Source: an uncultured Phycisphaerales bacterium (GTDB taxonomy: Bacteria; Planctomycetota; Phycisphaerae; WQYP01). From it: DNA of 6,985 nt. How positions within the stretch are numbered: the stretch's first letter is position 1; each line of letters starts with the position of its first letter. Shown piece by piece: positions 1-5,914 of the stretch. The DNA is taken from assembly GCA_903868035.1 (NCBI GenBank), contig CAIPTQ010000221.1, forward strand, positions 1-6,985, read 5' to 3'. Both the position numbers and the translations under genes were made by a program. Below the pieces are notes generated by a model that was given only the letters and a program-made list of their open reading frames with translations, was not told the origin of the DNA and did no database searches.

Positions 1-53
1 CCCCCCTCCTCATGCGTCCAACCCTCTTCTATCCATCTTATTGAGGGTCTGCC

Positions 54-1832
54 ATGCGCCATTTCCACCCCATCTACCTCACCGCCGTCCTTTGTCTCCT
101 CTCCCCCCCTCTCTTTGCCGACGCACCCCCCCTGGGCTCCCTGGCCAAAATGCCCATCACCGAAGTCACCGTCTTCAAGGACGGCCACGCCTTCGTCCTC
201 CACTCCGGCAAGATGCCCACCGTCGCCGGCAACGTCCTGCTCGACTACCTCCCCTCCCCCGTCATGGGCACCTTCTGGCCCGCCTCCGCCGACCCCAAGG
301 TGAAACTCAACGCCGTCACCGCCAGCCAGCGCCGCGTCATGGTGGACCGCACCGCGCTCTCCATCCGCGAACTCCTCGAGGCCAATCCCGGCGCGGAGGT
401 CATCATCAAGGAACTCCCCGACGCCGCCAACGTCACCGGCGCTGAATATGCCGCCACCATCCTCAGCCTCCCCCAGCGCAGCGTGGACGAACTGGAAGCC
501 ACCAGCCCGCCCAATTCCGCCCCCAAGCTGCCCCAAAAAGGCGACCTCGTCCTGCTTAAAACCTCCACCGGCACCAAGGCCATCACCATCGAACGCATCC
601 AGAACCTCACTTTTAAAAATCCCCCCAAGGCCGCCGTCGGCAATGAGGAACTCCGCCACCTCCTCACCCTCAAGCTCCAGTGGCCCGACAACAAGCCCCA
701 GCCCCAGGCCGACATCTCCATGATGTACCTGCAAAAAGGCATCCGCTGGATTCCCTATTACAAAATCACCATCGACGGCAGCGGCTCGGCCGTCCTCCAG
801 CTCCAGGCCACCCTCATCAACGAGCTCTACGACCTCAACGATGTCACCACGAACCTGGTCGTCGGCGTACCCACCTTCCCCTTCGCCGACCTGCAGGACC
901 CCATCGGCCTCCAGCAGGCCACGGCTCAGATATCCACCTATTTCCGCAACGGCAACAACGAAATGTCCAATCGCTTCTCCAACAGCATGATGACGCAGGT
1001 GGCTTCGCAACAGATCAGCCCCGACCGGGCGGAGGCCGGGGCCGGCGGCGGCGACCTGGGCCCGGAAATCGCCGGCTCGAAGAAAAATGAAGACCTTTAC
1101 ATCTTCACCGTCAACCACATCACGCTCAAAAAAGGCGACCGCATGGTCGTCCCCATCTCCGAATTCAAGCTGGCCTACAAGGATGTCTACATCCTCGACC
1201 TGCCCTTCTCGCCCCCGCCCGAGGTCTGGCGCGCCTTCGACGCCAACCGCCAGACCGAGCTCGCCCGCCTTTACTCCGCCCCCAAGGCCATGCACACCCT
1301 CCGCTTCAACAATACCTCCGACTTCCCCATCACCACCGCCCCCGCCCTGGTCCTCCGCGACGGCAAGGTCATCGCCCAGGCCATGTCCCACTACACCCCC
1401 AAGGGCGGCCAGATGGACCTGACCCTCACCCCCGCCATCGACATCACCGTCAAGAAAACCGACCGCGAAGTGAAGCGCGACCCCCGTGCCGAAACCTGGA
1501 ACGGCAGCCCCGTCTCCCGCATCGACCTCGAAGGCGCCATCACCCTGGCCAACCTCCGCGCCACCAAGGTCGATCTGGAGATTCGCCGCAACCTTTTGGG
1601 CACCGCCGACAAGGCCGGCAACGACGGCAAGCTCGAAATGCTCAATCTCTTTGAAGACCGCTCCTTCCTCCCCGCCGCCGCCGACAGTTCCCAACCCAGT
1701 TGGTGGGGCTGGTACAGTTGGCCCGAATGGTGGTCCCGCTACAACGGCATCGGCTGCATCACCTGGAAAACCACGCTTGACCCGGGCAAGGATCTCACGC
1801 TCACCTACGGCTGGCACTACTATTGGCGCTGA
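54..1832 (+). CDS. Exported DUF4139-like protein of unknown function
   Basis: 592 residues. The N-terminus looks like a Sec signal peptide: basic start (MRHF), hydrophobic stretch at about 7-20, and a likely cleavage site after LFA (residue 22), so the product should be periplasmic or surface-located. The mature protein opens with ITEVTVFKDGHAFV, and a central block has IRWIPYYKITIDGSG then ATLINELYDLNDV; these resemble the beta-rich DUF4139/mucoidy-inhibitor-like family. No catalytic motif is visible. A Gly/Ala-rich linker lies at about 325-345. The tail has six tryptophans in residues 550-560 and ends in aromatic residues. The ATG at 54 is chosen because GAGGG (43-47) sits 6 nt upstream and the signal peptide begins there. 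No partner gene shares its direction in the window. Family assignment is by recalled motif resemblance and is fairly secure; function is unknown. Confidence 0.85.
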   Translation: MRHFHPIYLTAVLCLLSPPLFADAPPLGSLAKMPITEVTVFKDGHAFVLHSGKMPTVAGNVLLDYLPSPVMGTFWPASADPKVKLNAVTASQRRVMVDRTALSIRELLEANPGAEVIIKELPDAANVTGAEYAATILSLPQRSVDELEATSPPNSAPKLPQKGDLVLLKTSTGTKAITIERIQNLTFKNPPKAAVGNEELRHLLTLKLQWPDNKPQPQADISMMYLQKGIRWIPYYKITIDGSGSAVLQLQATLINELYDLNDVTTNLVVGVPTFPFADLQDPIGLQQATAQISTYFRNGNNEMSNRFSNSMMTQVASQQISPDRAEAGAGGGDLGPEIAGSKKNEDLYIFTVNHITLKKGDRMVVPISEFKLAYKDVYILDLPFSPPPEVWRAFDANRQTELARLYSAPKAMHTLRFNNTSDFPITTAPALVLRDGKVIAQAMSHYTPKGGQMDLTLTPAIDITVKKTDREVKRDPRAETWNGSPVSRIDLEGAITLANLRATKVDLEIRRNLLGTADKAGNDGKLEMLNLFEDRSFLPAAADSSQPSWWGWYSWPEWWSRYNGIGCITWKTTLDPGKDLTLTYGWHYYWR

Positions 1833-1891
1833 TCAGAGCCGCGACCGCCTCGACAAGTCTTCCCCCGCGCCTCATAATCGCAAAAAGCGAA

Positions 1892-1909
1892 ACGCCCCTT
1901 GCGGGGCGT
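1892..1909 (-). terminator. Leftward rho-independent terminator
   Basis: A perfect 7-bp stem, ACGCCCC/GGGGCGT, with a TTGC loop on the plus strand. Read on the minus strand, the stem is followed by TTCGCTTTTTG (T-run at 1882-1886), as expected for an intrinsic terminator of leftward transcription from the TA pair ending at 2095. On the plus strand no T-run follows, so it is not a good terminator for the DUF4139-like gene. Confidence 0.65.
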
Positions 1910-1912
1910 CGG

Positions 1913-1933
1913 CCCGGAGATGCTATCTCCGGG
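1913..1933. repeat. Perfect 9-bp inverted repeat beside the terminator
   Basis: CCCGGAGAT, a 3-nt GCT loop, then ATCTCCGGG; the pairing is perfect. It starts only 3 nt after the neighbouring 7-bp hairpin, and the right arm runs into an uninterrupted run of eight G (1931-1938). A leftward transcript would meet this hairpin first and the terminator hairpin second. It may strengthen termination or protect the 3' end; a structured RNA or protein-binding palindrome is also possible. Confidence 0.6.
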
Positions 1934-2018
1934 GGGGGTATTTGAATTATCGGCATGCATGAGGACGAAGTCACAGAATAGCCGATCCAAATTTGAAATC
2001 TTCGGCGGTCCTTGGGCT

Positions 2019-2038
2019 GCCAGGTGAATATTCCTGGC
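2019..2038. repeat. Small hairpin in the convergent spacer
   Basis: GCCAGG and CCTGGC form a 6-bp stem around an 8-nt AT-rich loop (2025-2032). It lies in the 3' untranslated part of the leftward TA transcript. The pairing is short and may be chance; no function is claimed. Confidence 0.3.
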
Positions 2039-2094
2039 CCTCAGTAAAGCCGCACAACGTGGTGGCATCAGCGCTATTCCCCCACGATCATCCC

Positions 2095-2496
2095 CTAGAA
2101 AAGCGTGTTGAATCCAGCCGTTTTGAAGTGCCGGTCGTTAGTGAAGGCGTCGGTGATGCCCAGTCTCCGCATCACCACAAACGACACATGATCCACAATG
2201 CCCGCCTCGCCCACGGTTCCTTGACGGTATTCACGCCAGGCCTCCTCTTCGTCCTGGGCCAGCGGGACGATCAATCGTCCCGCCGCCAACAGGTCCCTGC
2301 GGAGTTGCTCAACGTCGGCACGGTAAGGCTTTCTGGCTGCGGCATTGCCGCACTCATGCAAGATGAGCGCGGTGGTCACAAGCTTGGCCAGTTCCAAATT
2401 CAGATTGTCCATCGCCCGGCGCGCATCGTCGTGCCATTGGTCACGCTTTTCCCAGAGCGCCAGCAATCCCACCGTGTCCAGAAAAACCGTTTTCAT
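2095..2496 (-). CDS. PIN-domain toxin (VapC-like ribonuclease)
   Basis: 133 residues, the usual size for a VapC toxin. PIN-domain proteins are Mg2+/Mn2+-dependent ribonucleases that stop translation by cutting tRNA or rRNA; the target cannot be read from the sequence. The acidic set is intact: D7 in VFLDT, E48 in LHECGNA, D102 in IVDHVSF, and D121 in TNDRHF, with D116 also nearby. The end, FTNDRHFKTAGF, is typical of the family. The ATG overlaps the antitoxin stop codon as ATGA (2493-2496), so the toxin is probably translated by coupling; no separate ribosome site is visible. The gene looks full length and potentially active. A leftward terminator lies about 185 bp downstream. Confidence 0.9.
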   Translation of the reverse strand: MKTVFLDTVGLLALWEKRDQWHDDARRAMDNLNLELAKLVTTALILHECGNAAARKPYRADVEQLRRDLLAAGRLIVPLAQDEEEAWREYRQGTVGEAGIVDHVSFVVMRRLGITDAFTNDRHFKTAGFNTLF

Positions 2497-2702
2497 GGCT
2501 GATGCTCGTCATGGCGCGCGGCGGTGTCGGTCTGACCCGTGTCATAACTGCGCGATAGCAACTGGTAGATTCGCCGCTGGGCGGCGTCATCATCGTCCGG
2601 CGGCACGATTTTCGGATCAAACTCCACGGCCGTTCTGTCCGGCAGATTCACATGCTGTGTCGGGCGGAACACCCCATTTTCGTAAATGGCATGGACGGTC
2701 AT
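2493..2702 (-). CDS. AF2212/DUF104-like antitoxin
   Basis: 69 residues from the chosen ATG. The N-terminus, TVHAIYENGVFRP followed by VNLPDRTAVEF, matches the AF2212-like (DUF104) antitoxin pattern, in which a short beta-rich N-terminal domain is followed by a toxin-binding tail. The C-terminal half is charged (PPDDDD, then RRIYQLLSRSYD) and would neutralise the adjacent PIN toxin, with which it overlaps by 4 bp. A longer reading from GTG at 2756 is possible, but I prefer the ATG at 2702: family homology begins there, AGG (2710-2712) lies 7 nt upstream, and a -10-like TAAAAT (2758-2763, minus strand) would place the transcript start near 2751, inside the longer reading. That promoter lacks a clear -35 and is tentative. 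Confidence 0.8.
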   Translation of the reverse strand: MTVHAIYENGVFRPTQHVNLPDRTAVEFDPKIVPPDDDDAAQRRIYQLLSRSYDTGQTDTAARHDEHQP

Positions 2703-2808
2703 ACGTACACCTGTGTCCTTGGGGCCATGTGGTTTCCAAACAATCGAGTCGACCACTATTTTATGTCATTACTACCCCGAATGCGAGGCACGGCATTTTC
2801 TCCACCCC

Positions 2809-4599
2809 TCATGCCCGAAACACCGCCCCCATCCTCTTCCCCATCAGCATCCGCGCCCCCACGATCATTCCCGTCATGAACACCATCGCCAGCACCCCCA
2901 GCGCGCATGCGTTCCGCACGTTCGCCGGCCCGCCCAGGTCATTCCCCAGCACGTTGATCATCTTGGTGATCGGATAGAACTTCGGCAGTTGCGCCAAAAT
3001 CAGCGAATCGCTCACCTCCATCATCGCAAACGAAAACGTCAGCAGCCCCCCCGCGATCAAATTCGCCGCGATCAGCGGCAGCGTGATCTTCCACAGCACC
3101 CGCCACGGCCCCGCCCCCAAATTCGCCCCCGCCTCCTCCAACGTCACCGACGTCTGCTCCAGCCCCCCCGCCGCGCTCCGCACCAAATACGGCAGCCGCC
3201 GCACCGAATATGCGATCACCAGCACCCAGAACGGCCCGTTCTTGAACCACTCCCCCAGCCCCCACTGGTTGATGATCGCAATGAACCCGAACGCCATCAC
3301 AATCCCCGGCACCGCCAAAGGCATCATCGCCAGCGAATCCAGCACCACCCGCCCCCGCACCCGCCACCGCACCAGCACCCACGCAATCCCCACCCCGAGC
3401 ACCATGTTGATCAAAGTCGCCACCCCCGCGTACTTGATCGAATTCAATATCGACGTATATATCTCCGGCGTCCCCAAAACCGCCCGATATCCCTCCAGCG
3501 TGTACCGATCCGGCAGCACCGTGCGATACCACCCAAATTCGCCGGCCCGCCCCCACCCGCTCCCCGGCTCAATCGCAATCGCCGTGAAACTATATAGCAC
3601 CACCCCAATATGCGGCAGCAACGCCAAAAACGTCACCCCGGCGAACGGCACCGACGCCAGCAGCGCCTTCCACCCCCCCAGCCGCACCGTCGTCGCCCCC
3701 ACCGCCGCCTTGCTCGTCATGGCGTACCCCCCGCGCCCCAGCGTCATCTTCCCCACCACGTAGGCCGTCACGCTGATCGCCAGCACGATCATCACCTTGG
3801 CAAACCCCGCCGAGCTTTTCCCCTCCGTTGACCCCGCCGCATCATCCCAGATCGCCCGCGACACCACATTCGGATACTGAATCATCAGCGGCGTCCCCAG
3901 CTCCGTGAACGCCCAGATGAACACCAGCGTCGAGCCCGCGAACACCCCCGGCCGCGCCAGCGGCAGCGTGATCCGCCAGAAATTCCCCCACCGCCGCCCG
4001 CCGAGGTTCCGCGCCGCCTCCAGCATCGCCGGATCAATATTCGCCAGCGACGCCTGCAAGTTCAGGTACGCAATGGGATACAACCCCAGCGCCATCAGCC
4101 CCGCCAACGCCCAGAACCCCCCCGCCGTCAGCCAGTTGATCCCCTCATGCGGCGAAAGAATCCCCAAATGCTGCAGAAAAACCGTCAGCGACCCAAACGT
4201 CCCCAGCAGCCGCCGCAGCCCCACCGCCCCCACAAACGGCGGCAGAATCATCGGCGCCAGCACCAGCGACGACCAGAACAACTTCCACCGGAAATCAAAA
4301 TGCTGCCCGATCAGCGCCAGCGGAAAGGCGATCAAATTGCACAACACCGTCACCACCCCCGCCAGCAGCAAACTGTTGACCAACTGCCCCTGAAACGTCC
4401 GATTCCCCAGCGCGCTGCGGAACCACACCGTGGTAAACCGCCCCCGATCCATAAACGCCGCCCCCGCCGAAGCCAGCAGCGGATACACCATGAGCGCGGC
4501 GAGGAGGACGATGAGGAAGATCAGCAGTGCGTATTGCCGCACTGATGCGGCGTGTTCACGGCGGATGAGAGCGGGGGGAGTATGTGGTGAGACGGTCAT
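2809..4599 (-). CDS. Double-domain ABC transporter permease, FbpB/AfuB/ThiP type
   Basis: 596 residues: two permease domains fused in one chain, as in Fe(III), thiamine and related importers. TM1 is at about 23-44. Domain 1 follows, with helices near 74-98, 107-128, 160-180, 218-235 and 267-284. Domain 2 has helices near 312-338, 386-411, 422-444, 456-472, 509-527 and 566-584. Each half has the cytoplasmic EAA loop that docks the ATPase: E194AARNLG...ITLPLARP (to 217) and E489AGANLG...ITLPLIA (to 511). Both look intact, so the protein should be functional. Substrate is uncertain; Fe(III) is the commonest for this architecture, but thiamine, phosphonate or polyamine are not excluded. No ATPase or binding protein is in the window; both neighbours are TA modules. 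No clear ribosome site precedes the ATG. Codons favour G at the third position, opposite to the rightward gene at 54. Confidence 0.9.
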   Translation of the reverse strand: MTVSPHTPPALIRREHAASVRQYALLIFLIVLLAALMVYPLLASAGAAFMDRGRFTTVWFRSALGNRTFQGQLVNSLLLAGVVTVLCNLIAFPLALIGQHFDFRWKLFWSSLVLAPMILPPFVGAVGLRRLLGTFGSLTVFLQHLGILSPHEGINWLTAGGFWALAGLMALGLYPIAYLNLQASLANIDPAMLEAARNLGGRRWGNFWRITLPLARPGVFAGSTLVFIWAFTELGTPLMIQYPNVVSRAIWDDAAGSTEGKSSAGFAKVMIVLAISVTAYVVGKMTLGRGGYAMTSKAAVGATTVRLGGWKALLASVPFAGVTFLALLPHIGVVLYSFTAIAIEPGSGWGRAGEFGWYRTVLPDRYTLEGYRAVLGTPEIYTSILNSIKYAGVATLINMVLGVGIAWVLVRWRVRGRVVLDSLAMMPLAVPGIVMAFGFIAIINQWGLGEWFKNGPFWVLVIAYSVRRLPYLVRSAAGGLEQTSVTLEEAGANLGAGPWRVLWKITLPLIAANLIAGGLLTFSFAMMEVSDSLILAQLPKFYPITKMINVLGNDLGGPANVRNACALGVLAMVFMTGMIVGARMLMGKRMGAVFRA

Positions 4600-4624
4600 G
4601 GCGGGATTCTAACCCGGAAGTGGT

Positions 4625-4642
4625 GCCGACGCCCTCGTCGGC
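4625..4642. repeat. Palindromic hairpin between XRE antitoxin and permease
   Basis: GCCGACG, loop CCCT, CGTCGGC: a perfect 7-bp GC-rich stem with a tetraloop, 25 bp before the permease ATG and 39 bp after the antitoxin stop. No T-run follows on either strand, so it is not a standard intrinsic terminator. It looks like a REP-type intergenic palindrome. It could also reduce read-through or mask the start of the permease message. Confidence 0.5.
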
Positions 4643-4681
4643 CGGTCGTGGGGATTCGTGGATGGGGGGCCGCCTAAATTG

Positions 4682-5008
4682 TCACTTGCCCGACAAAACA
4701 CGATCCAGTTTTAGCAGGGTTTCCTGCCGGGGTGCGTGCTTGCCCGACTCAATCCGACAGATCGTCTCCAGACGCACACCCGCGCGGCGGGCCAGTTCGG
4801 TCTGCGTCCAGCCGTGGCGGATGCGGTCGTTGACCAGGTCGCGCGCAATGGATACGTCAATGGCGGCACGGGCGTCCACGTTGCCGCGGGCGTCGGCGCG
4901 CGGACGCGCGGGAAGCGTCCCGGCTTTTTCCATCAAACGATCAAAGTCCTTGCGGGAAAGGACCACCAGTTCGTCATTGGCGATGGATATGGTTTGCAGG
5001 GTCATCAT
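4682..5008 (-). CDS. XRE-family HTH antitoxin (HigA-like)
   Basis: 108 residues (107 if the second of two adjacent ATGs is used). An N-terminal segment (LQTISIANDELVVLSRKDFDRLMEK, about 4-28) resembles the short toxin-facing arm seen in several antitoxins. A Pro/Arg/Ala-rich linker covers about 31-50. A helix-turn-helix at about 58-105 has WTQTELARRAGVRLETICRI and then ESGKHAP, the classic XRE/Cro pattern. Such antitoxins bind their own promoter and neutralise the toxin. The gene starts directly after the toxin stop codon (TAA at 5009-5011, ATG at 5006-5008), with GAGGA (5016-5020) 7 nt upstream of the ATG. Toxin-first order is that of HigBA-type loci. The coding region lacks the C-over-G plus-strand bias of the neighbouring permease. 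Confidence 0.88.
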   Translation of the reverse strand: MMTLQTISIANDELVVLSRKDFDRLMEKAGTLPARPRADARGNVDARAAIDVSIARDLVNDRIRHGWTQTELARRAGVRLETICRIESGKHAPRQETLLKLDRVLSGK

Positions 5009-5266
5009 TTATCCGTCCTCGTAAACGTCCTTGCGGTGCTCGATGCGCACGATCCAAACCTCAGCGCCCACCACGCGGAACAGCACGCGAAAGTCGCCGG
5101 TGCGGATGCGGTAATGGCCTTTGAGCCCGTGCCGCAGCGGCTTGGCCCCGGAGGTGTCCGGCCAGCGCTCCAGGCGGTCCACCACGTCATGCAGACGATA
5201 GCGGATCACGCGCGGCAGCCGCTGCATCTGTTGGTCAGCCTCGGGTGTGAAAACCACTTTCACCAT
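5009..5266 (-). CDS. RelE/ParE-superfamily toxin (HigB-like)
   Basis: 85 residues from the chosen start, a normal RelE size. The pattern is clear: VKVVFTPEADQQMQRLP at the N-terminus, two helices (RYRLHDVVDRLERW), then KPLRHGLKGHYRIRTGDFRVLF and the family-typical ending IVRIEHRKDVYED. RelE-type members cut mRNA on the ribosome; ParE-type members poison gyrase. The basic/aromatic tail leans toward an RNase, but this is inference. Upstream in-frame ATGs lie at 5308 and 5275. I choose 5266 because the homology starts there and because the predicted -10 box (5274-5279) overlaps the 5275 codon and places the transcript start at about 5266-5268. No Shine-Dalgarno is visible, consistent with a leaderless message. 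The antitoxin follows immediately. Confidence 0.85.
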   Translation of the reverse strand: MVKVVFTPEADQQMQRLPRVIRYRLHDVVDRLERWPDTSGAKPLRHGLKGHYRIRTGDFRVLFRVVGAEVWIVRIEHRKDVYEDG

Positions 5267-5273
5267 GCGTGTC

Positions 5274-5301
5274 ATAATATCAAAAGTGTCAATAATGTCA
5301 A
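5274..5301 (-). promoter_or_regulatory. Sigma70-type promoter of the RelE/XRE operon
   Basis: On the minus strand there is a perfect -35 TTGACA (5296-5301), a 16-nt spacer, and a -10 TATTAT (5274-5279; one mismatch to consensus). A second TTGACA at 5287-5292 lies 9 bp nearer. It is part of a direct repeat of TATTGACA (5296-5303 and 5287-5294) that could be an operator for the XRE antitoxin. The predicted start of transcription, 6-8 nt past the -10, is at 5266-5268, on or beside the toxin ATG. Confidence 0.6.
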
Positions 5302-5587
5302 TAGGCATGCGGCGCTAGTAGCCGCCACGACCGGCGTGGTAACGCCCGGCAAAACGTTCCCCAGCGAGCACGCACCCCATTCCTCGGCCATATCCCCGAA
5401 ATTTTGTTCCTCTTTCCATGGAACCCAAACCCATCTCCTGCGTCCAAGAAAACGCCTCCGAACGGAACCGCACCCCATCACCGGAATCTGGCAAACCCCC
5501 GGCGCCACCGCGACCGCGACCTCAACATCTTCTCCCACGCCCAAATAAGATTGTCTTCCTCCCACCCCCGCGTGACAATATACCACC

Positions 5588-5594
5588 AAAGGAA
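5588..5594 (+). promoter_or_regulatory. Ribosome binding site fixing the start at 5602
   Basis: AAAGGAA lies 7 nt before the ATG at 5602. The open frame extends upstream to an ATG at 5404, but that extension is Pro/Arg/His-rich with no hydrophobic or family pattern. The ribosome site therefore decides for the shorter protein. Confidence 0.7.
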
Positions 5595-5601
5595 CACCGC
5601 C

Positions 5602-5898
5602 ATGACCGATGACCTCACTCCGTTCCAGCGCGCCCTGGCCACCCTCGTCATCATCCTCTGCTGCGCCCTGATCGGTGCTGCCGGCGCATGGATTTGGCCC
5701 GTCATCGACGCCAGCCCCTATTCCTTAAATGACAACCCCCAATACTCCCAATACTCTAAAGAAGAAGCCCTGCGAAATCTCCAGCAGGACAACGCCCGGC
5801 GCAAACTTGAACGCGCCGCCCTGGGCGCCCTGGCGGGCGGCGTCTTCGGCATTGGCTATTGTCTCATCCAAAAATACCGCGACCGCAAAGCCGGTTGA
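5602..5898 (+). CDS. Small two-helix membrane protein, unknown family
   Basis: 98 residues; I do not recognise the family. A short polar N-terminus (MTDDLTPFQR) precedes TM1 at about 11-35, rich in Ala, Leu, Ile and two adjacent Cys. A polar segment at about 36-70 follows, with an amphipathic charged stretch (KEEALRNLQQDNARRKLER). TM2 (about 72-89) is Gly/Ala-rich with GALAGGVFGIG, a packing-type pattern, and the tail KYRDRKAG is basic. The basic C-terminus suggests both ends are cytoplasmic. The loop holds a 9-bp tandem duplication that gives QYSQYS. It is a single-gene rightward unit between two leftward TA modules, with its own ribosome site and its own terminator. A membrane toxin, a holin-like protein or an ordinary small inner-membrane protein are all possible; nothing in the sequence decides between them. 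Confidence 0.7.
   Translation: MTDDLTPFQRALATLVIILCCALIGAAGAWIWPVIDASPYSLNDNPQYSQYSKEEALRNLQQDNARRKLERAALGALAGGVFGIGYCLIQKYRDRKAG
5739..5756 (+). repeat. 9-bp perfect tandem duplication in a coding region
   Basis: CCAATACTC occurs twice back to back (5739-5747 and 5748-5756) inside the small membrane protein gene. It encodes QYS-QYS in the loop between the two helices. Because the unit is 9 bp, gain or loss keeps the reading frame. Confidence 0.7.
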
Positions 5899-5914
5899 GA
5901 CTTTGCGATTTTTT
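5884..5914 (+). terminator. Intrinsic terminator overlapping the stop codon
   Basis: CGCAAAG (5884-5890) pairs perfectly with CTTTGCG (5901-5907) around a 10-nt loop. It is followed by A and then six T (5909-5914). The TGA stop of the small membrane protein (5896-5898) lies in the loop, so the last codons form the left arm. This is a clear rightward rho-independent terminator. Confidence 0.8.

Larger units (their letters stand above)
5267..5601. other. Divergent spacer between RelE toxin and small membrane gene
   Basis: About 335 bp with no convincing gene. It holds the leftward TA promoter (5274-5301), a weak 5-bp hairpin (CCACG/CGTGG, 5325-5339), and the ribosome site of the rightward gene (5588-5594). 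A minus-strand ORF of 34 codons at 5315-5419 is Gly/Arg/Tyr-rich and preceded by AGGAGAT 13 nt upstream; it is treated as a finding rather than a gene. No strong promoter for the rightward gene is evident. Confidence 0.5.

Noticed and set aside
3..44. Possible tail of an upstream gene ending at TGA 42-44
   Set aside because: The frame is open from the window edge, but 13 codons give no recognisable pattern and cannot be told from chance.
1820..2068. Leftward open frame of 82 codons in the convergent spacer
   Set aside because: It reads straight through both hairpins and the terminator and overlaps the end of the DUF4139-like gene; no ribosome site or domain pattern was seen.
2703..2756. GTG start extending the AF2212-like antitoxin by 18 residues
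   Set aside because: The added residues do not fit the family start, and an ATG with a ribosome site lies at 2702.
2686..3597. Long rightward open frame of 303 codons over the permease
   Set aside because: It is Pro/Arg/His/Gln-rich low-complexity sequence opposite a well-supported ABC permease; it is an antisense shadow created by GC-rich codons.
4736..5548. Rightward open frame of 270 codons across the RelE/XRE pair
   Set aside because: It runs antisense to two recognisable TA genes, crosses their promoter, and shows no family pattern.
5404..5601. Upstream extension of the small membrane protein to ATG 5404
   Set aside because: The extension is Pro/Arg/His-rich without structure, and AAAGGAA sits 7 nt before the ATG at 5602.
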